A DNA stretch of 64,000 nt from Anastatus disparis (Eukaryota; Arthropoda; Insecta; Hymenoptera; Eupelmidae): NCBI GenBank assembly GCA_017163975.1, contig JAFFSR010000279.1, positions 1-64,000 on the forward strand, given 5' to 3'. Within the stretch, counting starts at the first letter, position 1; each line of letters begins with the position of its first letter. Of the stretch, positions 32,971-44,131 are shown one piece after another. The notes under the pieces are model-generated. The model did no database searches. It saw only the letters and a program-made list of their open reading frames with translations, and was not told where the DNA came from. Position numbers and translations under genes: made by a program.

Positions 32971-33336
32971 ATGATACCGATTAATTCAACAACCGAGTTT
33001 TATACAAATGCAAAATTAAATGATTTAACTTCACGTTTAACAAGATTAGAGCTTGCATTCGAATATAATCAAGACATTTCATCAAAACAAATTAAATTTT
33101 TGAACAAAACAATTAAAGAACAAGCTGCTGTGATTAGTCAATTAACAACAGTTAACAATACAATAGTAGAGACAGTAGACAAATTAGTAAGGAAAAACGA
33201 TAGAATATCACCACACCTGGGATTTTTCACAGGTTATGCAATTAATAAATTTAAAAATTTAGAAGAACAAAATAAAATACTTAATAAACAAATTGATAAG
33301 TTAACTATTGACTTTAATCTTTTAACTTTGCAATAA
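32971..33336 (+). CDS. Accessory ORF 1 of the LTR element, coiled-coil protein
   Basis: A 121-aa frame from ATG 32971 (the frame is open further upstream, but translation there is AT-biased and unconvincing). The product is almost wholly helical with heptad spacing: LNDLTSRLTRLELAFEYNQ, then KQIKFLNKTIKEQAAVISQL, a short break around SPHLGFFTGYAINK, and a second coil at the C-terminus. It has no signal peptide and no membrane helix. Coding between LTR and gag is unusual for Ty3/gypsy elements. It could be an accessory gene, a captured host exon, or the N-terminal part of a spliced Gag. I do not recognise a family. Confidence 0.55.
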   Translation: MIPINSTTEFYTNAKLNDLTSRLTRLELAFEYNQDISSKQIKFLNKTIKEQAAVISQLTTVNNTIVETVDKLVRKNDRISPHLGFFTGYAINKFKNLEEQNKILNKQIDKLTIDFNLLTLQ

Positions 33337-33495
33337 AATCGTTTTTTCCTCTTTCATTTCTTTAGACAACGAGTATTATACGCATATTTATAAACAAGTT
33401 CCTTTCTTTTGAGAATGGTTTGACTCTTGGAATAATTTTTTTTTATATACTAAAATATTTCTTTTTGTTTCGTTCTGTTTAAATTGCCTTGCTAG

Positions 33496-34030
33496 TGTCG
33501 GAAAAATACGATCAATTAGAAGACTGCTACCAATCAAACGGCGGTAAATTTGTTAAATTTTCGCGCGCTCAACGAAGAAATTATAAAAATAAACTAAGAA
33601 AAGAATGTGAAAGACGAGGAGAAAAATTTGAAGGAATAAAAAAATATTGGGAGAACCGACGAAGAATCGACATTGAACTTGCAACATTACCACCCGATAA
33701 CAAGGTAGAATTTTACCTTAAAAGCTTATGCGCGCAATACTCTCCAGCTGTTCTTTATAAACGAGATTGTTACGAGTGTAAAAATTCTCGAGAACATCGC
33801 TGGGTTAGAGCAAGCCTCACCCAACAAGGCCTAATTTCGAAAGAATTGTGTAGCAAAAATACAAACGTTCAAACCAATAAAAAGGCTATTTTGTCTCCGC
33901 CCAGCTTACCCGGAAACAACGGAAAATAAAATATTCATCAATACCAGGAGTGAAAATTGTTACTCGACCTAAGATACAGGTTGAAGAAGAAGTACCAACA
34001 ATATCGTTAAAAAATTTGCAATCATGTTAA
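33496..34030 (+). pseudogene. Accessory ORF 2 of the LTR element, basic protein, frameshifted
   Basis: No ATG opens this frame. It starts right after TTGCTAG, a splice-acceptor-like sequence, so it may be a downstream exon. The product is basic (FSRAQRRNYKNKLRKECERR), with a YKRDCYECKNSREHRW segment whose two Cys in C-x2-C and a following His could bind metal. The frame ends at 33929; a second frame with good coding look (PGVKIVTRPKIQVEEEVP) continues to TAA/TGT-rich sequence at 34030, so one indel near 33925 is likely. Family unknown. Confidence 0.45.
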
Positions 34031-34201
34031 AAGAATAAATAAGCGTTATAACAATATTAATAACTGAAATTAAATAAAATTAACTTTAAAATTAAATAAA
34101 TTAATTATCTTATTCTTTTTATTTTTCTATTTTTTTTATATATATAAAGAATCTCCTTTTTTTTTAATTATTACTAAATAAACATATAATTTCACAAATA
34201 A

Positions 34202-35731
34202 ATTTCACCTTTCTGTACGTCGGGTGATCGGATAACTAGAAGTCAAGTTCAAAATAATGAAGAGTTACGACAACAAGTAGAATCGTTTTTGCCTAAAAAT
34301 ACATCTACACCTCGACTTAATAAACAAAAATTAAAATCCGATAATAAAATCGAAAAAGACTCATTCGAGGACTCAGAAAATTTAACGGTTTCGGAATCAG
34401 CTTCAGAAGAATCTGTTACATTGAAAGAAGAAAATTTGACTATTATTAAACAAGAAAATAAGGACAATGAAAAAGAATTTATTAAAATCAATCTAGACGA
34501 CAAAAAAATGACTGAAATGACGAATAATACGGTCCCTGCTGCTGCTGGTGCTGCTGTACCATTAGCGGTTAATCAAGTAGTTTCACTCAAGGATGCACTG
34601 CAAGTAGTGCCTAAGTTTGACGGTACTAATATACCTTTAAGCAATTTCTTGCAAGGATGTAGCGAGGCCTTAGCAATGATAGACCCTAACGCGGAGGGAA
34701 ATTTGACTAAATTATTGAGAGCCCGCGTGGAAGGAGAAGCTTTACAAGCCATCAGTGGTCAAACTTTTAATACAGTCGCAGATTTTAAAAGTTACATGAA
34801 AGATATATACGGTTCTCCGAAAACTGTTCATCAACTACTAGGAGAATTGGGCAACGAATATCAAAGAGATAATGAATCTGTGATATCGTTCGCTAATAGA
34901 ATGCGAGTATTAGGACAAAGAATTTTAGAGGCTGAAAAAACCAATGGTGAAGTGCATGAAGCTGTTAAAACCAGCATAAAACAGAGCCTAATTGACTGCT
35001 TTAAAAGAGGGCTTAAACCCGAAATAGAACAGAGAATAACTCAAGGAGAAATCGAGGATATAGTAAAAGAAGCTGTGAAGATAGAAAAGCAACTGGATGC
35101 TAGAAATGCTTTAAGGAGAAACAATCAAATAGACAGGAATACAGGTTTAAGGAAACGCGTAAATTTGTGTCAACTCTGTAAAGAGGATGACCATGAAACT
35201 AAAGATTGTAGAAGACAAGGTCAAGTTACCTGCAATCATTGTAAAAAACCTGGACATTCAGAAAATACTTGTTTTTTAAAAACGAAAAACTTAATTGAAT
35301 GTCAACTCTGTAATAGGATAGGGCATGCAGCCCTACAATGCAGATTAATCCAAAAATGCCAAATTTGTGGCAAGATTGGACATGTTGCAAAAGATTGCAT
35401 CCAGGCATATTCAGCAGTATGTCAATTGTGCAATAAGATTGGACATTCTGCTTTGAAATGTCCCCAAAATTTCAGATCACGGGAAACTAAATCACAAATG
35501 ATGTGCCAGATTTGTGAAAAAATCGGCCATTCGGCGTCAACTTGCTTTTCAAACAAACCACAAGTCACAAAAGAATGCAGATATTGTAAAAATAAAGGTC
35601 ATGACATAACCGAATGTCGTAAATTGCAATATAAGAATGACCAAGAAAATCAGGGAAACGGAATGAGTCTCCAGAACCAGGGCGTGACACGAGAGACTCA
35701 TCACCCAAGACGCCCTTGGAAGAGAAAGTAG
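34202..35731 (+). CDS. gag: Gag polyprotein with seven CCHC zinc knuckles
   Basis: Open from 34202, with no ATG near the start of the conserved part; the first in-frame residues (DRITRSQVQNNEELRQQV) suggest either an upstream exon or non-AUG start. An acidic N-terminal region is followed by an Ala-rich linker and a capsid-like domain (VPKFDGTNIPLSNFLQGCSE, then VISFANRMRVLGQRI; about 35 to 55 percent of the length). Seven C-x2-C-x4-H-x4-C knuckles follow between 35167 and 35630, for example CNHCKKPGHSENTC and CQICGKIGHVAKDC. The knuckles would bind the genomic RNA. Most gypsy Gags have none to two. The pol frame overlaps the end (open from 35688). Confidence 0.88.
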   Translation: MSPFCTSGDRITRSQVQNNEELRQQVESFLPKNTSTPRLNKQKLKSDNKIEKDSFEDSENLTVSESASEESVTLKEENLTIIKQENKDNEKEFIKINLDDKKMTEMTNNTVPAAAGAAVPLAVNQVVSLKDALQVVPKFDGTNIPLSNFLQGCSEALAMIDPNAEGNLTKLLRARVEGEALQAISGQTFNTVADFKSYMKDIYGSPKTVHQLLGELGNEYQRDNESVISFANRMRVLGQRILEAEKTNGEVHEAVKTSIKQSLIDCFKRGLKPEIEQRITQGEIEDIVKEAVKIEKQLDARNALRRNNQIDRNTGLRKRVNLCQLCKEDDHETKDCRRQGQVTCNHCKKPGHSENTCFLKTKNLIECQLCNRIGHAALQCRLIQKCQICGKIGHVAKDCIQAYSAVCQLCNKIGHSALKCPQNFRSRETKSQMMCQICEKIGHSASTCFSNKPQVTKECRYCKNKGHDITECRKLQYKNDQENQGNGMSLQNQGVTRETHHPRRPWKRK

Positions 35732-36852
35732 AAATCAACAATCTGCTCTGCGAATTGTTACCATAAGGTTGCGATTCCCAGGAAAGAATATTCCATTTAT
35801 TAAGATCAATTTATTTAATATAGAGTCAAATTTAAATCTTATGCTTGACAGTGGTTCAGAAGCAAACTTAATAAGAATCAGTGCGATACCTGATTTTTCA
35901 TTTATTAATAGAGACATCACTTATGTATTAAAAGGCATCAATTCTGCTCCTATCACTACACTAGGAATAATTAATATAAGAATAGCTGGTTATAAGACTG
36001 AGTTCTTAGTAGTACCTGCAAACTTTCCTATACTATTCGAAGGAATTTTAGGCTCAGAATTCTTCTCAAATACTAAAGCTAAGTTACATTTTGATGAAAA
36101 AGCTTTGAAGATAGACCGAATTTCAGTACCATTCCTATATCATAATAACGAAATAGAGATCGAACATCCTCGTTTAGTATGCATAGAATTAGACAATCTT
36201 AAAAGTTATTTACCTATGGTACAGCTAGGCTTAGAAATCAATAAAAAAAATACATTTTTAGTGGACTCAGGCTCTGAAGTTAATTTACTTCAAAAACATC
36301 TGTTACCTAAAGACTCGAAAATTAATTATGACAACAAATTACTACTTAAAGGAATAGAAACAGAATTAATGATGACAACAGGTTCTGTAACAATTGGAAT
36401 GTTAGGACAGGAATCCACGTTTCATTTAGTCCCCGAAGATTTCCCATTACCAGCAGAAGGAATAATTGGGGCAGAATATTTGAATCTATCAGAAGCAATA
36501 ATAGATTACGAGTGTCTATTGTTACGAGTAGAAACTATTTCAGTACCCTTAGAATTCGGAAATAAAGAAATCGAAACAGAGTCAATAACACCAAATTACG
36601 CAACAACTCCTGATATTACAGATGAATACAACGAGGAAAGAACAGACTCAACAACATCAGAAGATAATTTCTCGTCAATGGCACCCTTTTACAAGACTGA
36701 TACGATGCCGTACATACCATCTGAAACAGATTTACACGAGTTCGATATAACAATAGAAGAATATATCGACATCAAAAGCCAATACTTTATTGGACAAAAA
36801 CAGATGAATAAAGAATTAGATTTAAAAGAATACATAGACCGAAACGAATTTT

Positions 36853-36916
<64 letters not shown>

Positions 36917-39900
36917 GGTCAATCATACGAAAAGAAAATTTTTAACCTGCAAAAATTAGAGTTAGAAGATTATTTAAGGTTAGATCACTTAGATCTTGAA
37001 GAAGAAAAATACGTAAGGAAATTAATAACCTTACATAGAGATCGTTTTTATTTACCAGGAGACGAATTACCTGGAACACAAGTGATAAAGCATTCCATAA
37101 AAACCATTGATGAAGAACCCATCAATGTAAAACAATATAGATTGCCTCACTCATTGAGGGAAGAACTTAATAAACAAGTTCAAGAACTATTAAATGCCGG
37201 AATCATAGAACATTCCACATCTCCGTATAGCACACCTGTATGGATGGTACCCAAGAAACCTGACTCGCAGGGTAGACGAAGATGGAGAATGGTGTTAGAT
37301 TTCCGTGCTCTTAATGAAAAAACAGTCGCAGACTCTTATCCATTACCAAATATCATGGATATTTTTGATCAGGTAGGCGGAGCCAAGTACTATACAGTAC
37401 TCGATCTGGCCTCGGGGTTTCATCAGATAAATATGTGTGAAGAAGATGCTCCTAAAACAGCCTTCAGCACCCCTTATGGCTATTATCAGTTCAAAAAAAT
37501 GCCTTTTGGCCTGCGAAACGCTCCTGCCACCTTCCAGCGATTAATGAATGATATATTGGTCGGTTGACAAGAAAATAAATTATTTGTTTACCTAGACGAT
37601 ATTATAATCTATGCGAATTCCATCGAAGAACACGATGAGAAATTCAATTTACTTATGGAAAGACTGACAAAAGCGAACTTGAAATTACAGACAGACAAAT
37701 GTGAATTTTTAAAAAAAAGCGTCACTTACTTGGGTCACATATTAAGTGAAGAAGAGGTTAAACCCGACCCGAGAAAAATATCAGCCGTAAAAGATTTTCC
37801 AACACTGAAATCCGTTAAAAACGTCCGTCAATTTTTAGGACTAGTCGGCTATTATAGGCGTTTCATAAAAGATTTCGCAAAAATCTCGAAACCACTCACT
37901 AAATTGCTACAAAAGGACGTTCCTTTTGAATGGAACAAAAAAGTTGAAGAATCTTTTACATTATTAAAAGAAGCTCTATGTAAAGCTCCTGTCCTAGTAC
38001 CTCCTAATCCTGACCTTCCTTATAACATTACAATTGACGCCTCGGGTTACGCAATCGGTGGTGTACTTTCGCAAGGAGAAATCGGCAAAGACCATCCTAT
38101 TGCTTATTCTTCACGAGTTTTAAGGGGTCCGGAATCGCACTATGAGGTTTACGAAAAAGAAGCTTTAGCCATATTAGATTGTGTAGATACTTTTCGATCT
38201 TATATTTGCGGAAAAAAAATTACAATTTATACAGATCATCAACCTTTAGTATGGTTTAAATCCGCGGATCTCAATACGTGCGTTCAAAAATGGCGATTCA
38301 AATTATCGGAATATGAATACGAAATTGTTTACAAACTGGGAAGATTAAATTCTAACGCAGACACTTTATCACGAAATCCTGTGGAAACAGCCAATGTTGC
38401 TTTTATGACCAGAGCTCAAAAGAAGCTTCAGAAGGATGATGATAAAAACATAAATTTGAAACCAATAATCAATGATGAAACTAAATCTGAGATTATTCAA
38501 AAAAATAAAGACATTTTTGATAACGAAAAAAATAAAAGTTTACAAGACAACGAAACTGAAATACAAAAAACAGAAATCGACAATAAAACAACAGAATCAA
38601 TAAATCCTTCGATTTATCCTGATCCAGAACCATCACTTCCTTCCTTAATAGAAAAAGATTATAGTATAGAAAATACAGACTCAACAAATAGTATTAAAAC
38701 CAACGATACTCAATCACTTCTAAGAAAACGAATAATAGAAATAAGAGAACCACTAGAGTATAGGGAGAACAACATCATATGCTTTATTGACGAAGATGGA
38801 CAACCCTGTGATGAATCATCAAAGAAATTCCTCACTTTTAACAAGGATTTACAATTACCTCAACTAAAAAAGGGTAAAATACACCATTTGAAAGGAAGGA
38901 AAAATAAAAACATATTCCTCCTATGTATAAAAAGGGAAACATCTGAGTCAATAATGTTGGCCAGTACTACCTTGTATATAACCTTAGTATTATTGCGTGA
39001 CTTATTAGTTAAGTTAAAAATTAGAGAAATAAATTTTGGTAAAGTAAAGTCAATTGTAAATATAGAATAGCTTAAAATATTAAATATTTTAGACACCGTG
39101 TTCAAAGATTCACCAATAAAAATTTTGATCTGCACGGGTACCTTGTTATATGTACCTGTAGATAAAAGAGGCGAGATATTTCAAGAACTACACAATTCGC
39201 CCATTGGAGGGCACAGAGGTATCTCCAAAACATACCATCGTATACGTCGAAAATATTGTTGCGAAAATCTAAAAGAGGATATCCAAAGAAGGATCCAACA
39301 GTGTCTACAATGCCAATTAAAAAAATTAACTCGCTTGAAGACCAAACAACCAATGGTTATTACAGATACTCCAGGAACAATATTCCATAAGATATCCTTA
39401 GACATCGTTGGACCTCTCAGTTTGACAAAAAACAGAAACCAATATATTTTCACGATACAGGATAATTTATCAAAATTTTGTATGGCCATACCCATACCCA
39501 ACGCACTCTCAATAACAATAGCCGATGTTTTCGTTAAACGATTTATTTGTATATTTGGAAGTCCAAAAATAATCTTAACGGATCAAGGACAAAACTTTCT
39601 GAGTAGTCTGATGTCAAGATTCGCGAAAAGATTCGGAATAAAGAAGGTAAAAACTACAGCATTTCATCCGCAGTCTAACGGATCTTTGGAAAGATCGCAT
39701 CACGCGTTAATCGAATATCTGAAACAATATACAGATTTAGACAATGAATGGGACGAGTGGTTGGAGTTAGCCACTTTCAACTACAATACTTGTGTGCACG
39801 AAAGCACAAAACATACCCCATTTAAAGTAGTATTCAGTCATTTAGCAAGATTACCTTCGAGTAACCCTTTGAGAGAAGGTGACCTATTGCCTACCTATAA

Positions 39901-40270
39901 AGGCTATATGATTGACTTGGTGACACGATTAAATGGAATACGAAAACTGGCTTACGAAAATTTAGTAGCTTCAAAACATAAATCAAAAAAATATTATGAT
40001 AAAAAAATTAATCCTAAAAATTTTAAAGAAGGAGATTTTGTATTTCTATTATCGGGACCAAAACCGGGTAAACTCGGTAACCAATATTCAGGACCGCATC
40101 AAATATTAGAAATTATAAATAAAATAAACATCAGAATTAAAATAAATAACACTAGCAAGGTGGTTCATTCAAATCGACTTAGACTCTCACATATAAATAA
40201 GGAAATAGATAATAAAAAGATTTTCAAAAAAAATATAAAAAAAGGGGAAGGGAGGGGAAAAACTAATTAA
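35688..40270 (+). pseudogene. pol: Pol polyprotein: tandem proteases, RT, RNase H, integrase; three breaks
   Basis: Overlaps gag by 44 bp in the +1 (or -2) frame. Two retropepsin domains: LMLDSGSEANLI with GILGSEFF, then FLVDSGSEVNLL with GIIGAEYL. RT: LDLASGFHQINM (37401), FGLRNAPATFQRLMN and YLDDIII. RNase H: ITIDASGYAIGG and IYTDHQPLVW. A ~230-residue hydrophilic linker precedes integrase (HHCC zinc site; LDIVGPL, LTDQGQNF, NGSLERS; GPY/F end). Breaks: a frame change inside the TA tract 36857-36908, TGA at 37565-37567 two lines before the YLDD box, and TAG at 39068-39070 just before integrase. The rest is open, so decay is recent. Confidence 0.93.
36857..36908. repeat. (TA)n microsatellite inside pol
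   Basis: About 26 TA units between the protease and RT coding regions. The frame on the left (protease) and on the right (RT) differ, so the tract length now breaks the polyprotein. Confidence 0.95.
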
Positions 40271-40310
40271 TTTGTTTATGTGTTACAGAAAAAAAATAAT
40301 AATAATAACA

Positions 40311-42280
40311 ATGTTAGGCGAAATAATGATAATTGCCTCAATCTTAATCTTCCAACCTATCCACGGCCTAATAGGATATGATTGTGGGTCACGATATCTT
40401 AATGTGACTACCCTATCCCTCCTTGATGTTGGGGAATGTGAAACCCCTGGAGACGCTGTGAAAGTTGATAGAAAATACATTCAACTACTTCAAGTCAACG
40501 AGTACATCGAAACTCGTGTGTATCAATGCAAAGTTGAAATCCATAGAACTGTTTATAAGTGTGGATTATTTTCACACATATCAATAGTTCACAATGGAGA
40601 AAACGAGTTTATTAGAGACATAAGTCAACAAGCTTGTAAAGAAGCACATGTTTCGGGTATTCTAAAATTAACTGATACACACGTGGTTCATGGACTCAGG
40701 AGTAACCATAGCGTCACACATAGCATATTGCTCGCTGGTACAACCTCGGAAACCGGTGAATGCAATGGAGCAACGTATTCCGATCCTTACGGAACATGGA
40801 GTGAAGTAGTAGTACAAGGAACAGTGAAGATTACCCTCACAGACTATTTCTCGCGCATTTCTCTCGAAAAAAATACTATTCATTCGAAATCTGGAACGGT
40901 ATGCCGATTAGAAGAGGGAACATGCATAGATATGGAAGGAGGATACACGTTTTGGAACGCTCTTCCTTACGATAACTGTAAATTCAATAATTACGGTGTA
41001 CTTTTTGAAGGCTACGCAAATGAAATCACTGATAATGAATTGGGAGAATTCCAAACCGTGTATTCTCTGACAACGCAGGACGTAACATTTGCATTTACTG
41101 CTAAAAATAAACAAAATATTTGTGGTTATTCTGTTATAAGAACCGAACATCCAAAACTGTTAATTTTCGAAACTAGTCGCGGCGACACTTTCGCCTCAGC
41201 GTCGAGACCATCTGTTTCAAATCTCGATATATTTGCATACATAAATTCTAAATTTATTTATGTAGAACGACATATTCGGACTCAAATAAAAAATTTGTAT
41301 CGCGACGTAATTTATCAACGTTGTAATATTGAGCGACAAACATTAAAAAATGCATTGACCATAGCAACACAAGCTCCGGACGAGTTTGCTTTTAACCTCA
41401 TGAAAGGACCAGGATACATGGCAGTTGTATCAGGAGAGGTAGTGCACATAGTCAAGTGCATTCCTGTAGAAGTGAAGATCGAACATGGCCTGTCTTGCTA
41501 TACAGAACTTCAAGTGACGCATAAGAATTCCACTCATTATTTGACTCCAAGGACACACATACTAAGGGAAAAAGGGACACAAATTGCGTGCAATGCCCTT
41601 CTGCCAAGTTATTACTTTTTAGGAGAAGTCTGGTACAAAATTTTGCCAAGACCAACTAAAGCATTAGCTCCAACTATGCTCAAACCTAATGATCAACCAA
41701 CGTGGAAATATGTAAATTCCTCAGACTTAGCTACGAGTGGTATTTACACAGATCAAGATCTAAATGAACTACGGGAACGGATCATGTTTCCCGTAGAAAA
41801 ACCAGCACTATTAAATGATATAGCCCGTGAGATGAATGGACACCAAAACATAGAAGGAGATGGAACCATCATTTAATTACTAAATGAAGAAGCCATAGCA
41901 AAATAGCTCGATCTACTTGGTCGAAGGTATGGAACCAATTCATAACTTTTGGAACAGCCAGCGCGGGAATAATAGCCGTAATCATGATTTTTCAATTTAT
42001 AAAATTGGTAGTTGAAGTAATTATAAGAGGATACACACTCCATTCTGTATTTGGATAGTCAATCCATCTCTTAGGTGCACTATGGGGCATCCTAGCTCAC
42101 ATACTGCTTTACTTGGGTAAAGAACAAAACTCAACTCAAGATCCTGAACAAGGTTTTACTCCAACAGAAAACAATGTGGAGGCTACTGCTCCTACAGCAT
42201 CAAATCTATATCCAACATCAGCATTGACAGAACTACAAGAAAGGAAATCAACTCCCAATGGACTCTTAAATTTACAATAA
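40311..42280 (+). pseudogene. env: Env-like glycoprotein resembling chuvirus G, broken near the membrane anchor
   Basis: Starts 41 bp after the pol stop. A splice acceptor (TTATGTGTTACAG) ends at 40288 and the next ATG is 40311, as expected for a spliced env message. The product has a hydrophobic signal peptide, then GYDCGSRYLNVTTLSLLDVG, paired Cys throughout (QCKVEIHRTVYKCG) and several N-glycosylation sites. I recognise this as the chuvirus-type glycoprotein known from arthropod retroelements (class III-like). The main frame ends at TAA 41874. A membrane-spanning segment and hydrophilic tail are still visible downstream in another frame (about 41900-42280), which itself has a stop at 42056. 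The anchor is therefore lost. Confidence 0.78.
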
Positions 42281-44131
42281 GAAAAATGATTTAAAAAAAC
42301 AGAGGCATGCATTTGCTAGTTCGCTACCATCTCCTAGCAACCGCTTTAGGCCTGGGGTGTCATGTCAGCACTATTTGCGTAAATTTTTTTAATAATTTAA
42401 AATATTTCAAAACATTTTTCTTTTCCTTACTATTTTTTTTTTATCTAGTTTTAAAAATTTTTCATTCGTTAACACGCCTAATTCTTAAAGTAAATTTTTC
42501 TCTTGTGCTTATATTTTAGTTTATTTTAGATTACGATTATTGTATCTTAAGCTTCCAGACATCCGTTAAGATAAACAATTTTCGTTCTTTTTTTTTATAC
42601 TTATAAATGTACAAATGTCCTTCTACATAAAAATTTAAAGCAACAGTAATGTCTTTAATAACTATTGAAGAAGATATGGAATACGAAAAAAATAAGGAAA
42701 AACCCCTAATACCTACATCTGTGTACATCATGACAAATGTATACAGAGACCGGGCAATTAAGTTTTCAATTTTTTTTTCTTCTTACTTTCTTTTCTACAA
42801 CGGGACACATTTTACCTGGATTTAATGACCTTATATGTCGAAACCTTTTTTTTATCAGTAACAGTAACTATTTTAATATTATTTATTCGTATTTTTATTT
42901 TTTTTCTTTATTTTTTTTTGCGTATTCGATATCTCTTAATATTCATAAATATTCGTATATATAACTATAGATTCAAACTTTTCTGCAAATATAGTATTTA
43001 TTATTATTTTCTTTTAAATGGTATAGCGTAAATATTCTTATTGTTTTTACTGTATGTTGTTCTTCGATAATATTATTCTTATAATTAAACATGTAAGAAA
43101 ATTACAAATCAAACAAGTACAATATTATAATTTTTGATATTCCACTACACAATAATTAAGAATAAAAACCTTACAATTAAATGCTTTTAAATATTAACTT
43201 TTTGTGTGCGTTCTTAAACTATTGATATAATTTTTTTAGCAGTAATCATAAATAACCTTTAATAGTAATTATCAATAACTTTAAGCATAAATTATCTAAC
43301 TTTATTCGTTTCATATACTATATTAATATACAATATATGATTTTTTTTATATATATACAAATTATTAAATATTATTCCTTCATAGAAATTCTAAATTAAC
43401 ATCTCATAAAATTTATTTACATTTTAAATAATAAATATTGATATTTTAAATGAAAAGAATAAAGTTGACCATTAGGAAATAGAAAATATCTTTCGACACG
43501 AAGAGGATAAGCCTCAAGAAAAACGGGCGCCAGTGTTTACGACTACAGGCTCCACAGATATTTTAAAATTACCTGGGAAATTTTCAAGAATTAACTAAAA
43601 TTTTATTTAAAAAGAAATGATATTTTAATAAACAGTTAAATTTAATTAATAGTTAGTTAGATTTATTTTTTACATTTCAAACAATTTTATTTAAACATTT
43701 TAAGTATCCGCATCCTATCTTTTTGTGTAGCGTCGCCTGTTAAAATTTTAAGCATCTATTACATTTTCTTTTTGTATAACTTTTGTTGTTACCTTCTTTT
43801 TATTGATTAAAATTATTCATTTTATCATATTATTTGTTAAGTAAACGCCAATATAAATAATGCGACGAATAATTGTTTATTTTTAGCAACCGTACGTGAA
43901 TTTTAGCATATGTCATTTTATTCATTTTTTCTCTCTCTTAAAAAAATCATCTTATAAACTTTTCTTTAGTTAATAAATAATTTTAGGTTTATTATTTTTT
44001 TATATTGTTCATCGAATCAACTAAATACGTATAAACGATACTTTTTCTTTTAATGTCAGCGTATCTTTCATAATTTTATATACTTTGCGCCTATTAAGTA
44101 TTGTTTTCTTTTTCTTTTAATTTTAATTAAA
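42281..44131. other. 3' noncoding part of the LTR element
   Basis: AT- and T-rich. The only item of note is a 58-codon frame at 42649-42825, described separately. No convincing polypurine tract directly before the 3' LTR; the best purine run of the element (AAAGGGGAAGGGAGGGG) is at the pol-env junction near 40240. Confidence 0.5.
42649..42825 (+). CDS. Possible 58-aa membrane-associated small ORF
   Basis: ATG 42649 follows CAACAGTA. The product starts MSLITIEEDMEYEKNKEKPL, has a hydrophilic half and then a hydrophobic aromatic stretch near the C-terminus (FSIFFSSYFLFY). Codon use in the first half is less AT-driven than the surroundings. It could be an accessory frame of the retroelement or chance; no family recognised. 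Confidence 0.2.
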   Translation: MSLITIEEDMEYEKNKEKPLIPTSVYIMTNVYRDRAIKFSIFFSSYFLFYNGTHFTWI

